Both the position numbers and the translations under genes were made by a program. This document shows, piece by piece, positions 15,146 to 24,128 of a stretch of DNA of 26,625 nt. Source of the DNA: a virus; IMG/VR virus record IMGVR_UViG_3300030117_004072, positions 1-26,625 of that record. The stretch is one strand, 5' to 3'. A model generated the notes under the pieces. That model saw only the letters and a program-made list of their open reading frames with translations. It was not told where the DNA came from and ran no database searches. Each line of letters begins with the position of its first letter. Position 1 is the stretch's first letter.

Positions 15146-15456
15146 ACCATTTATTAGAAGGGTCAGTTGAAGATTATTCACATGATGATGCTGCTGTTCT
15201 AAATATAAAAGGATTGCCCCAAAAACGAATTGAAGAGGATTACGAGGTTTGGGAAGAAAACTGGGAATCAGTAATGATTTTTATAAAAATGATGACGCAA
15301 TGGCGAACAACTATGGGCGGTGTTATTGGTTTAGATTATTCTGTTTTACAAATGATGTTTGAGTTGTATGATGTAAGTAATAAAACAGATACACTAGAAA
15401 ATATACAAGTCATGGAACGTCATGCTATTAAAATTTTAAATAAGGATAAAAAATAA
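15118..15456 (+). CDS. T: T part of the GT tail chaperone, read by -1 frameshift
   Basis: This frame is open from 15118 (after TAA 15115-15117) to TAA 15454-15456 and has no ATG near its beginning. Reading from the slippery site gives LTGAIDHLLEGSVEDYSHDD... followed by KRIEEDYEVWEENW and 'KIL' helices. The fused GT product would cover 14750-15456: 127 residues of G, then 108 residues of T, 235 in all. A separate TTG start at 15214 is possible, but it lacks a properly spaced Shine-Dalgarno and would remove part of the continuous domain. By analogy with lambda, GT would bind the tape measure and recruit tube subunits during assembly, then leave. Confidence 0.82.
   Translation, partial: KTKKLTGAIDHLLEGSVEDYSHDDAAVLNIKGLPQKRIEEDYEVWEENWESVMIFIKMMTQWRTTMGGVIGLDYSVLQMMFELYDVSNKTDTLENIQVMERHAIKILNKDKK
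15124..15130 (+). promoter_or_regulatory. Programmed -1 ribosomal frameshift site
   Basis: A AAA AAC occurs in the correct X XXY YYZ phase relative to the G frame. It is five codons before the G stop (TAG 15143-15145) and seven nt after the upstream stop of the T frame. A weak downstream pairing, GACC (15145-15148) with GGTC, is possible, but no strong stimulatory structure is evident. Confidence 0.85.
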
Positions 15457-18060
15457 ATGGCATTAAATCTTGACACCACTTTTCGTTTAAAAGCCAAAGT
15501 TGAAGGAGCAAAAAGTGTTGATAATTTTAAAAAGCAATTAAAAGGTTTAGATACTAGCTCAAAAATGAGCAAAGCCCAGTTGGGTAAAATGAATATAGAG
15601 ATAAATAGGATGGCGAGGGCTGCTGGTAATACAACTAGAGGATTAAGACAACATATTAAAGCACTAACATTATTAAGAGATAGAACAGAAATTGGTGGTC
15701 GTGCATATAAAAGATTAGGCGGTCAAATTGATAATTTAAAAAGAAAACTTAAAGGCTTAGATGGACAGGCAATAAGCACTGGAAATAGATTAGCTTCATT
15801 ATTAGCAACAGTTGGTGTTGGTCGTGCTATTCGTGGTGTTGTTCGTGGTGCATCAAGTTATGAAGAAGAAGTAAAGAAAACAGCAGCTATTGAAGGAGGA
15901 GGTAATTTTGCACAAATTGATGAAAGCATAAGAGCAACTGCACAAGTCGCTGCTGGTACACCTCAAGAAGTTGCAGAACTAGCAACAGTTCTTGCAAGGG
16001 CTGGTTTTGACGCTGACCAGATAAGCGGTTCATTAAATGGTATCGTTCTTGGTGCGGAAGCTACAGGAGTCGCTTTTGCTGACGTTGGTTCTATTGTTTC
16101 TAATAATTTAAACGCTTTTGGATTGGGTGTCGAAAATACAAATGCTTTAGTTGATATTTTAGTCGCAACTGCTAATAGTTCTAATCAAAGTATTTTAGAC
16201 TTAGGCGAGTCTTTAAAATACGCTGCTCCAGTAGCTAAAGCTTTTGGATTAACTGTTAATGATACTGCTGCTACGATAGCCCTTTTAGCTGATGCTGGAA
16301 TAAAAGGAAGTGAAGCTGGTACAGCATTAAGAAGCGGTTTATCAAGATTGCAGATTGCTGCTAGTGGTGCGGATGGTCAATTACTTGGAGTAAGTCGTGG
16401 AACTCAAATGCTTACAAAAGGTTTTAAAGCTTTAAGTTCAGACATTTTAGATGTAAATGGAAACCTTAAGCCAATGGATGAAGTACTAATAACACTTAAA
16501 AGAGATTTAGAAGGTGTTGCAAATACAGGACAAAAAGCTGAAATTGCAAAAGCTATATTTGGACAAGAACAAGGCTCAAAGTTTTTAGCTTTATTAGGTA
16601 GAAGCGAAGAAGAAATTAGAAACACATTTGAAACAATAAGAAATAGTCGTGATGTAACTGAAAGAACAAGAGAAGCAATGGCTAGTTTTGGTCTTACTAC
16701 AAAAATTTTAGGAGGTAACTTTGAGGTTGTTACTAATCAAATAGGTGCTGCTTTTATAGCAGTTTTACATCCACTAGCAAGATTGTTAAATGATTTATTA
16801 ACTGCTGCTTCACGACTTCCAACTCCCATAAAAGGTATCGCTGCTGCTTTAGCTGCAACTGGACTAGCTGCAACTGCTGTTGCGACAACTATGGCTGCTT
16901 TCAAAGCTGCAATGAGTTTGTCATTTTTTGCTGCTATCAAAACTTCATTGATGGGTATGGCTGGAGGTTTCTTAGCAGCATCAAAAGCTGCCATAATATT
17001 TTTGGCAACTAACCCATTTGGATGGGCTGTTCTAGCTATTGCTGCTATCGCTGCTCTGTTGATTAAATTCAAAGGATTACGAGAAGGTCTTATTAATTTA
17101 TTAAAAAATATCCAAAATTTTTCTAAGTCCGTAATAAAAAATATTATGGGTATTGGAAAGGGATTTATACAAATGATTAATAAATTTATAATAAATACAC
17201 TTACAAAATTATCAAAAATACCACTTATAGGAAGAATTTTTGGAGGTCAATTAGCTACTTTTGAAAAGTTAGGAGAAATAGTTGTTGATATAACAGATAA
17301 AGCCAGTAAAACTATTGGCGATGCTAAAGCAATTATTGATAAAGGTGTACAAAAAGCTGGAGAAGTGACCAGCAATGTCGTAACAACTGTCACTGAAGGT
17401 GCATCTAATATTCTTGGCGGTGGGGATGGTACAGCAGGGGTAACTGATGAAACTGGAGAAAAGCAAAATCAAGTTCTTACAGGCATGAAGCAAGGTCTTG
17501 AGGATTATCAAAAAAAAGTAAATGATGTTGCTGGAAATATTAAAAATGCAATGGGAAATGCTTTACAAGGTATGGAAGATGCACTTGTTAATTTTGTAAT
17601 GACAGGAAAACTAGCATTTGGCGATTTAGCAAGATCAATTATTGCTGATATTGCAAGAATAGCTATACAACAAACAATAATGGCTCCAATAACTGGTTTT
17701 TTCTCAAATATTTTTGGAGGTGGTAGTGCTAATGGAAATGCTTTTGTAAATGGAGAGGTTCAAAAATATGCTTATGGCGGAATAGTACGCAGACCAACCC
17801 TATTTCCTATGAAAAATGGAATAGGTCTAATGGGAGAAGCTGGAGCAGAAGCGATACTTCCACTGAAACGAGGTAGTGACGGAAGATTAGGGGTAACTTC
17901 TGCTGGTAGTGGAGGTATGAGTGTTGTAGTTAATGTTGATGCGTCAGGAAGTAGCGTAGAAGGCAATGAAGAAGAAGGTAGGTCGCTAGGATTGGTTCTA
18001 TCAACAGCTATTACGGCTGAACTAATCAAACAAAAAAGACCAGGAGGTTTATTAGCATAA
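15457..18060 (+). CDS. Tail tape measure protein
   Basis: The 867-aa protein sets tail length. Residues 1-115 are helical and basic. Residues about 130-420 match the phage tail tape measure core (TP901/PhageMin_Tail type: SYEEEVKKTAAIEGG, LATVLARAGFDADQI, LADAGIKGSEAGTALRSGLSRL, AKAIFGQEQGSKFLALL). Residues about 450-540 are strongly hydrophobic, as expected for segments that enter the host membrane. The C-terminus has the lambda-type motif ALVNFVMTGKLAFGDLARSI (about 709-728) and YGGIVRRPTLFPM...LMGEAGAEAILPLKRG (773-806). It is relatively short for a siphovirus tape measure, implying a fairly short tail. It starts directly after the T stop and overlaps gene M by 1 nt. Confidence 0.95.
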   Translation: MALNLDTTFRLKAKVEGAKSVDNFKKQLKGLDTSSKMSKAQLGKMNIEINRMARAAGNTTRGLRQHIKALTLLRDRTEIGGRAYKRLGGQIDNLKRKLKGLDGQAISTGNRLASLLATVGVGRAIRGVVRGASSYEEEVKKTAAIEGGGNFAQIDESIRATAQVAAGTPQEVAELATVLARAGFDADQISGSLNGIVLGAEATGVAFADVGSIVSNNLNAFGLGVENTNALVDILVATANSSNQSILDLGESLKYAAPVAKAFGLTVNDTAATIALLADAGIKGSEAGTALRSGLSRLQIAASGADGQLLGVSRGTQMLTKGFKALSSDILDVNGNLKPMDEVLITLKRDLEGVANTGQKAEIAKAIFGQEQGSKFLALLGRSEEEIRNTFETIRNSRDVTERTREAMASFGLTTKILGGNFEVVTNQIGAAFIAVLHPLARLLNDLLTAASRLPTPIKGIAAALAATGLAATAVATTMAAFKAAMSLSFFAAIKTSLMGMAGGFLAASKAAIIFLATNPFGWAVLAIAAIAALLIKFKGLREGLINLLKNIQNFSKSVIKNIMGIGKGFIQMINKFIINTLTKLSKIPLIGRIFGGQLATFEKLGEIVVDITDKASKTIGDAKAIIDKGVQKAGEVTSNVVTTVTEGASNILGGGDGTAGVTDETGEKQNQVLTGMKQGLEDYQKKVNDVAGNIKNAMGNALQGMEDALVNFVMTGKLAFGDLARSIIADIARIAIQQTIMAPITGFFSNIFGGGSANGNAFVNGEVQKYAYGGIVRRPTLFPMKNGIGLMGEAGAEAILPLKRGSDGRLGVTSAGSGGMSVVVNVDASGSSVEGNEEEGRSLGLVLSTAITAELIKQKRPGGLLA

Positions 18061-18410
18061 TGGCAACTTTTCCAAATATTTCTCCAAGCTATCAAGTAAA
18101 TAAAATTAGTACTCCAAAGGTACGAACTGTTGAGCTTGGGGATGGATACCAACATAGAATTATGTTTGGTTTAATTGAAAATCAAACTGCAAAAGAATTT
18201 AATTTACAATGGGTCAATCTTTCTGAGGCAGACGCAGATACAATAGAAACTTTTTTATATGATCGTGCGAATGACCAAGCCAGTTTTGACTACACCCCTC
18301 CCGAAGAGCCATCATCAATGAAATTTATTTGCAAAAGATGGGAAAAAACAATTCCTTACCCCACTTATGCAACAATTCGTGCGACTTTTGAACAGGTTTT
18401 TGAGCCATGA
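18060..18410 (+). CDS. M: Minor tail protein M-like
   Basis: The 116-aa protein fits the phage minor tail protein M family. It has an N-terminal 'FPNISPSYQVNKISTPKVRTVELGDGYQHRI' region (4-34), NLQWVNLS, a helix ADTIETFLYDRAND, FDYTPPEE (77-84) and a terminal FEQVFEP. Lambda gpM acts in the tail tip between the tape measure and L. It overlaps the tape measure by 1 nt (TAATG) and gene L by 4 nt (ATGA). Confidence 0.92.
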   Translation: MATFPNISPSYQVNKISTPKVRTVELGDGYQHRIMFGLIENQTAKEFNLQWVNLSEADADTIETFLYDRANDQASFDYTPPEEPSSMKFICKRWEKTIPYPTYATIRATFEQVFEP

Positions 18411-19399
18411 GTACTGCTCCAATTATTACTGACCTCCAAAAGGTCAACCCTTCAGCAATTATTGAGCTTTTTGAAATAACACTTGATGCGAACCTTCATG
18501 GCTCAACACAAACTTATAGATTTCATAACGGTACAAGTCTTAATGCAAATGGCGATATTTTTTTTAATTCAAATCAATATTTAAAAATGCCTATAGAAGC
18601 AGATGGCTTTGCTTTTCAACGTGGTCAACTACCAAGACCAACATTAAAGGTCAGCAATGCACTTGGAACAATTACAGCAATCTTATTAAACGTAAATACA
18701 GTAACAAGAGGAAACGATCTTACAGGTGCAACGGTTACACGAATAAGAACACTTGCAAGATATTTAGACCATGTTAACTTTCCTGTCACAACAACCACTT
18801 CAACGACCACTGAAACCATTGCTGACCCTGCTGACGCTGAAACTGTCACATATACCGTCACAGTTGCGAATGTAGGCGGTTCAAATATTTTTCTTATAAA
18901 TGGAAGTAATAAGCCAGTTTTAACTATGAAACGTGGTTCAACATATATTTTTAATCAAGCTGATGCTTCAAATAGTGGACACCCTTTAGCAATAAAATCT
19001 GATGCGGGTGGAAGTCAAACAACCACTGTTTCTGGCACTGCTGGTCAAGCTGGTGCGACAGTTACCTATCAGCCAGCATATCCTTCAGCACCAAATGACC
19101 TTAGATATTACTGCACTGTTCATGGAAATAATATGGGAAATACAATAACAATGAATAATCCAAATACAACTACTCAAACGACAACAACAAGTTCAAGTCA
19201 GCAAGTTAATATATTTGGTACTCCTGACCCAAATGCTGAGTTTCCAAGAGAAATTTATAAAATTGACAGAAAATCATCAGAAAATAGAGAGCTTGTAGAG
19301 TTTGAATTGGCTGCTGTTTTTGATTTGGCTGGTATTCGTGCTCCTAAAAGACAATGCACTAGAGCAGAATTTCCATCAATAGGTACTTTTATTGGATGA
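18407..19399 (+). CDS. L: Minor tail protein L-like with inserted cupredoxin-like domain
   Basis: The 330-aa protein has gpL-type ends: residues 1-125 (DLQKVNPSAIIELFEITL, GFAFQRGQLPRPTLKVSN, then TRIRTLARYLD) and 268-316 (IFGTPDPNAEFPREIYKIDRKSSENRELVEFELAAVFDLAG..APKRQC). Between them, bounded by Thr-rich linkers (127-136 and 254-265), lies a beta domain (about 145-250) of cupredoxin type. Its H192 (GHPL), C236, H239 (YYCTVH) and M243 match the ligand order of a type 1 copper site. Only one cysteine (C317) remains near the C-terminus, where lambda gpL has a cysteine-rich iron-sulfur domain, so that domain seems missing. It overlaps both neighbours by 4 nt. Confidence 0.88.
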   Translation: MSTAPIITDLQKVNPSAIIELFEITLDANLHGSTQTYRFHNGTSLNANGDIFFNSNQYLKMPIEADGFAFQRGQLPRPTLKVSNALGTITAILLNVNTVTRGNDLTGATVTRIRTLARYLDHVNFPVTTTTSTTTETIADPADAETVTYTVTVANVGGSNIFLINGSNKPVLTMKRGSTYIFNQADASNSGHPLAIKSDAGGSQTTTVSGTAGQAGATVTYQPAYPSAPNDLRYYCTVHGNNMGNTITMNNPNTTTQTTTTSSSQQVNIFGTPDPNAEFPREIYKIDRKSSENRELVEFELAAVFDLAGIRAPKRQCTRAEFPSIGTFIG

Positions 19400-20103
19400 A
19401 CTGGAAAGAAGCTGCACTTGCACACGCAAAAGAACAAGACCCTAAAGAAAGTTGTGGTTTGTTGTTAAATATCAAAGGTAAAAAAAGATATTTTCCATGC
19501 AATAATCTTGCAATTTCGAATTATCAATGTTTTATTTTAGACCCTGTTGATTATATAAAAGCTGATAATACTGGCGAAATAATTGCAATAGTGCATAGTC
19601 ATCCAGTAACACCTCCCATAGCATCACAAGCCGACATGGTTTCATGTGAACAAAGTCAATTAGTTTGGTATATTGTTAATCCAAAAACAGAAACATGGGG
19701 CGAATACAAACCCTGTGGATTCAAACCTCCTTTGCGTGGTCGTGAATGGGTTTGGGGTGTTCAAGATTGCTATACACTTGTTCGTGATTGGTACAAAGAA
19801 GAAAAAAATATTATTCTTACAGATTGGGTAAGACCTACAACTTTAGAAGAATTTAACAAAAATCCTATGTTTGAAGCTTGTTATGAACAAACTGGTTTTA
19901 GAGAGTTAAATGCAGACGAAAAACTTGAAAATGGCGATTTACTTTTTATGTCAATTTTTGAAAAAGGTCTAAATCATGTAGCAATTTTTTTAAATGGCGA
20001 TGTTTTACATCATTTAACAGATAGACTAAGCTGTATAGAACCATATTCAAATTGGTTGCAAAAATGTACTGGTAAGAGGTTACGTTATGTTGCGAAAAAT
20101 TAA
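19396..20103 (+). CDS. K: Tail tip peptidase K-like: JAMM plus NlpC/P60 domains
   Basis: The 235-aa protein has two hydrolase domains. Residues 1-105 form a JAB/MPN+ domain with E18 (KESCGLL), H67-S-H69-P and S77-x-x-D80, a complete zinc-metalloprotease set. Residues about 112-235 form an NlpC/P60 domain with C125 (DCYTLVRDW), H194 (NHVAIFL) and H205/H206 as the likely catalytic cysteine, histidine and third polar residue. In lambda-like phages gpK acts at the tail tip, with a presumed role in peptidoglycan cleavage or tip processing. Both active sites look intact. The gene overlaps I by 17 nt, as in many lambda-like phages. Confidence 0.93.
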   Translation: MNWKEAALAHAKEQDPKESCGLLLNIKGKKRYFPCNNLAISNYQCFILDPVDYIKADNTGEIIAIVHSHPVTPPIASQADMVSCEQSQLVWYIVNPKTETWGEYKPCGFKPPLRGREWVWGVQDCYTLVRDWYKEEKNIILTDWVRPTTLEEFNKNPMFEACYEQTGFRELNADEKLENGDLLFMSIFEKGLNHVAIFLNGDVLHHLTDRLSCIEPYSNWLQKCTGKRLRYVAKN

Positions 20104-20686
20104 GCTATATGGAGAGCTTGCTGAATATGTTGGTCATAAAGAGTTTGAAGTAAAATGTGATACTTTACCTTTAGCTGTAAGTTTTTTAATAAATAATTTT
20201 GAAGGTATAGAAAAATATATGAGTCCAAATTTATATCAAGTAAAAGTTGGTAATTATGATATTGATGAAACAGAAATACACAACCCAATAGGTTCACAAG
20301 ATATTCATTTTGTTCCAGTTATAAGTGGTGCTGGCAGAGGTGGCTTGGGAAAAATATTATTAGGTGCTGCATTAATAGCTGGAGCATTTTTAATTCCTGG
20401 CGGAGCTACTTTTTCATTAAAGGCTGGTCTTGGCGGGAGTTTTTTAGGAAAAGCTGCTGTTGGTATTGGTTCTGCATTGCTTTTAGGTGGTGTCAGTGAA
20501 ATGCTTTTTCCGTTACCTACTCAAAAAGATTTTGATAATGCAAGTGACCCACGTTTATCATTTAGTTTTAGCGGTCTGCAGAATACAAGTCGTGCGGGAA
20601 CTCCAGTACCATTAGTATATGGAGAAATATTTACTGGCTCAGTGATTATTAGTGCAGCCGTTGACACTCAACAGGTACAAGCATGA
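20087..20686 (+). CDS. I: Tail assembly protein I-like
   Basis: The 199-aa protein has a ubiquitin/MoaD-like beta-grasp N-terminus (residues 1-80: KIKLYGELAEYVGHKEFEVK, AVSFLINNF, IHFVPVISGAG). A Gly- and Ala-rich hydrophobic segment follows (84-150). The C-terminal tail has SDPRLSFSFSGLQNTSRAGTPVPLVYGEI (153-181), a conserved stretch of gpI proteins. In lambda, I works with J, K and L to make the tail tip. It overlaps K by 17 nt and J by 4 nt. Confidence 0.9.
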   Translation: MLRKIKLYGELAEYVGHKEFEVKCDTLPLAVSFLINNFEGIEKYMSPNLYQVKVGNYDIDETEIHNPIGSQDIHFVPVISGAGRGGLGKILLGAALIAGAFLIPGGATFSLKAGLGGSFLGKAAVGIGSALLLGGVSEMLFPLPTQKDFDNASDPRLSFSFSGLQNTSRAGTPVPLVYGEIFTGSVIISAAVDTQQVQA

Positions 20687-23600
20687 GTAAAAAAATTATT
20701 AGAGGTGCTGGAGGAAGACCAAGCCCTCCGCCCCCAAGACAACCAACAAGAACACCTGATACACTTCATAGTCGTCAGTTTGCAACTTTTTTAGACTTAC
20801 TATCAGAGGGAGAAATAGAGGGGTTTGCAAGTCCTTCTAAGGAAGGATTATCAAAAGGAACTACTGCATATAACAACGCTGCTTTAAAAGATATTTTTCT
20901 TAATGACACACCAATATTAAGGTCAAACGCAAATTCATCTAACCCAGCAGATATTGATTTTAATTATCAAGACGTAACTTTTACACCAAGATTTGGAACA
21001 TCAGACCAAACAAAAATTTCAGGTATTCAAAGTAGTTCAACTACTGTGAATGTAGGTGTTACTGTGACGGCTGCAACTCCTGTAACAAGACAAATAACAA
21101 ATACAGATGTTGATGCTGTTCAAGTAACAATTTCATTTCCACAACTTCAAAAAGCTACAAACGAGGGAGATTTACTTGGCTCAACAGTTAGTCTAAAAAT
21201 ACAAGCTCAATATAATAGCGGTGGTTTCACTGATGTAATTAGTGACATAGTAACAGGAAGAACTGCTGACGCTTATCAAAGGTCATATAGAGTAAACCTT
21301 ACTGGTTCATTTCCAGTTGACATAAGGGTTGTTCGTGTTACTGCTGACAGTACAGACTCAAGCCTTGTTGATGCTTTTCAATGGACAAGTTATGGAGAAA
21401 TTGTTGATGATTCAAATAGATACCTAAATAGTGCCTATGCTTCATTGCGTCTTGACTCAATGCAATTTAGCTCTATACCTAGAAGAAAATTCAGGTTAAG
21501 AGGTATAAAGGTAAGAATACCAGGTGCGGGTGCAAACAGTTCTGGTACTCCAACTGTAAATTCTGCTACTGGTCGCATTGAATATCCAACTGGATATATT
21601 TTTAATGGAGTAATGGGGGCTGCGGTTTGGACTTCATGCCCTGCAATGATACTTTTAGATTTATTGACAGATACAAGGTATGGTTTTGGAAATCATATTA
21701 CAGACAGTACTTTAGATTTATTTTCATTTGTTAATGCGAGTAAATTTGCAAATACGTTAGTTGATGATGGTCAAGGAGGGCAAGAAGCAAGATTTAGCTG
21801 TAACGTCAATATTCAAAATAGTGGAGAAGCATTTGATCTTATTAATGAACTTGCTGGAGTAATGAGGTGTATGCCAATCTGGTCAGCAGGTTCATTGACT
21901 CTTACTCAAGATAAACCAACAGATGCTAGTTATATTTTTAATTTATCTAATATAAGTTCTGAAGGTTTTACATATCAAGGAACAAGTCTTAAACAAAGAA
22001 ATACTGTTATTTCTGTTTCGTATTTTAATATGGACAGCCAAGAAATAGATTTTGAGGTTGTAGAAGATACGGCTGCTATCAATAAACTTGGAGTTATATT
22101 AAAACAAGTAAAAGCTTTTGCTTGTACGAGTCGTGGTCAAGCTGCAAGGTTAGGGAAGGCAATATTATTCACTGAGCAAAATGAGTCAGAAACGGTTACT
22201 TTTTCAACTTCTATTGACTCAGGTATTGTCGTAAGACCAGGTGCAATAATTGAAATTGCTGACCCTATGAGGGCTGGTGTTAGAAGAGGTGGAAAAGTAT
22301 CTTCAGCAACAACAACACAAATCACTGTTGATAATTCAACAGAAACAGATTTAGCTACAACAAATAATCCAACCCTTAGTGTGATATTGCCTGACGGTAC
22401 TGTTGAAACAAAATCTGTCACAGGTATATCAGGAAAAGTAATTACTGTTGATTCGGCATTTTCACAAGCTCCAAACAATAATGCTTCTTGGCTTTTACAA
22501 AATGATTCAATTCAAGCACAAAAATTTAGAGTAATAAATGTTGAAGAGCAAGATGGGATTAATTATTCTATTACTGCACTTTCTTATATAAATGAAAAAT
22601 ATGCTTTTATTGAAGATGGTGCATCATTACCAGTAAGAACAGTAACAAATCTTACTGAGCTTAAAGACCCTCCAAGTGCATTACAAGCTGAAGAAAAATT
22701 AGTTGTTATTAATAATCAAGCCGTTTCAAAATTAATTGTAAGTTGGAAACCTGTCACAGGTGTAACTCAATATCAGGTTAATTACAGATTTAATAATGGT
22801 AACTATGTATCAACAACAGTATCTAGCCCTGACTTTGAAGTATTTAACACTTCTATAGGAACTTATGAAATACAAGTTTTTAGCTACAACACAGCACTTG
22901 AATTATCAAGTAATTCAACTGATCTTACTTTTAACACCGTTGGAAAAACAGCCGTACCGACAGATGTATTAGGTTTATCAGCAGAACCCATAAACGAAAA
23001 ATTAGTTAGATTACGTTGGAATCTTGCAACTGATTTAGACGTTTTACATGGAGGTCAAGTTTATGTACGACATAGCTCAAAAGTTGACGGAAGCGGTACT
23101 TTTACAAACTCAATTGATTTAATACAAGCACTAGCTGGTAATACAACTACAGCAGAAGTTCCATATTTAGAAGGCGAATATATTTTAAAATTTAGGGATG
23201 ATGGTGGCAGATTTAGTTCTGGAGAAACAAGCGTAATTTTAGATTTACCAGATAATCAAGCACCTTTAATAACATTAACAAGACGTGAAGATAACGATAA
23301 TCCAAAATTTCAAGGTGCAAAAGTTGATGTTGCTTTTGATGCAACAACAAATTCTCTTAACTTAATTGGTGGCGGTCAATTTGATGCAATAACCGATTTT
23401 GACGCAGTTGGCTCTATTGATGATTTTGGAGGTATAAAACCACTTGGAACTTACGATTTTGGTGGTGGTGCGGGTCAAACATTTTTAGATTTAGGTGCTG
23501 TTTATAGCCTTGACCTAAAACGTCATTTTTTAACTGAAGCTTTTTATCCAAATGACCTTGTTGATAGCAGAACCGCTAATATTGACACTTGGACAGATTT

Positions 23601-24090
23601 TGACGGTGCAACTGCAACTGACGTTAACGCAGAAATGCTTGTTCGTGTAACTCAAGATGACCCTAGCTCTGGTTCGCCAACTTATAGCGCTTTTCAAACT
23701 TTTGCAAATGGAACTTATAAAGGGAGAGGTTTTCAGTTTAGAGCTAAATTAACAAGTAATGACCCTGCACAGGATATTAAAGTTACAGAAATTGGCTATA
23801 CAGCATCATTGCAAAGAAGAACTGAGCAGCCACTCGCAGTTATCGCTTCTGGGGCTGGAGCAAAAGCTGTTACATTTATTCATCCATTTTTTACAGGTAC
23901 ATCTGGATTAGGCGGTGTGAATAGTTCTTTGCCTACAGTTGGAATCACAGCCCATAATCTTGGTAGTGGAGAATATTTTGAATTAACAAATATTTCAAGA
24001 ACTGGTTTTACAGTTCATTTTAAAAACGCATCAAATGCAAGTATTGACAGAAATTTCACATATCAAGCTGTTGGCTTTGGTAAAGGTTAA
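20683..24090 (+). CDS. J: Tip attachment protein J-like (central tail fibre/host specificity)
   Basis: The 1135-aa protein is a lambda J homologue of about usual length. The N-terminus is proline-rich (PSPPPPRQP), then DTLHSRQFATFLDLLSEGEIEGF (25-48), typical of J. Residues about 300-480 hold the Phage-tail_3 type region (GYIFNGVMGAAVW...LLDLLTDTRYGFG, FDLINELAGVMRCMPIW, and then KQVKAFACTSRGQAARLGKAIL). Two FN3-like repeats lie at about 662-745 and 758-850. The C-terminus (about 880-1135) is beta-rich, with DAITDFDAVGSIDDFGG and FTYQAVGFGKG, and is the likely receptor-binding part. It overlaps I by 4 nt. Confidence 0.95.
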   Translation: MSKKIIRGAGGRPSPPPPRQPTRTPDTLHSRQFATFLDLLSEGEIEGFASPSKEGLSKGTTAYNNAALKDIFLNDTPILRSNANSSNPADIDFNYQDVTFTPRFGTSDQTKISGIQSSSTTVNVGVTVTAATPVTRQITNTDVDAVQVTISFPQLQKATNEGDLLGSTVSLKIQAQYNSGGFTDVISDIVTGRTADAYQRSYRVNLTGSFPVDIRVVRVTADSTDSSLVDAFQWTSYGEIVDDSNRYLNSAYASLRLDSMQFSSIPRRKFRLRGIKVRIPGAGANSSGTPTVNSATGRIEYPTGYIFNGVMGAAVWTSCPAMILLDLLTDTRYGFGNHITDSTLDLFSFVNASKFANTLVDDGQGGQEARFSCNVNIQNSGEAFDLINELAGVMRCMPIWSAGSLTLTQDKPTDASYIFNLSNISSEGFTYQGTSLKQRNTVISVSYFNMDSQEIDFEVVEDTAAINKLGVILKQVKAFACTSRGQAARLGKAILFTEQNESETVTFSTSIDSGIVVRPGAIIEIADPMRAGVRRGGKVSSATTTQITVDNSTETDLATTNNPTLSVILPDGTVETKSVTGISGKVITVDSAFSQAPNNNASWLLQNDSIQAQKFRVINVEEQDGINYSITALSYINEKYAFIEDGASLPVRTVTNLTELKDPPSALQAEEKLVVINNQAVSKLIVSWKPVTGVTQYQVNYRFNNGNYVSTTVSSPDFEVFNTSIGTYEIQVFSYNTALELSSNSTDLTFNTVGKTAVPTDVLGLSAEPINEKLVRLRWNLATDLDVLHGGQVYVRHSSKVDGSGTFTNSIDLIQALAGNTTTAEVPYLEGEYILKFRDDGGRFSSGETSVILDLPDNQAPLITLTRREDNDNPKFQGAKVDVAFDATTNSLNLIGGGQFDAITDFDAVGSIDDFGGIKPLGTYDFGGGAGQTFLDLGAVYSLDLKRHFLTEAFYPNDLVDSRTANIDTWTDFDGATATDVNAEMLVRVTQDDPSSGSPTYSAFQTFANGTYKGRGFQFRAKLTSNDPAQDIKVTEIGYTASLQRRTEQPLAVIASGAGAKAVTFIHPFFTGTSGLGGVNSSLPTVGITAHNLGSGEYFELTNISRTGFTVHFKNASNASIDRNFTYQAVGFGKG

Positions 24091-24106
24091 GATTTTGAGT
24101 TATGAT
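24077..24106 (+). promoter_or_regulatory. Candidate promoter before the fibre genes
   Basis: TTGGTA (24077-24082), an 18-nt spacer and TATGAT (24101-24106) resemble a sigma70 promoter overlapping the end of gene J. The expected RNA start is about 16 nt before the fibre ATG. No terminator separates J from the fibre gene, so read-through expression is equally possible. Confidence 0.3.
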
Positions 24107-24128
24107 AAAAACAATATTTGTTGAATAA

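Noticed and set aside
15214-15456. Independent gene starting at TTG 15214
   Set aside because: The frame is open further upstream to 15118, no properly spaced ribosome binding site precedes the TTG, and a perfectly phased slippery site explains expression as GT.
16737-17072. Minus-strand Ala-rich ORF opposite the hydrophobic part of the tape measure gene
   Set aside because: It is a composition artefact of the GCT/GCA-rich hydrophobic segment.
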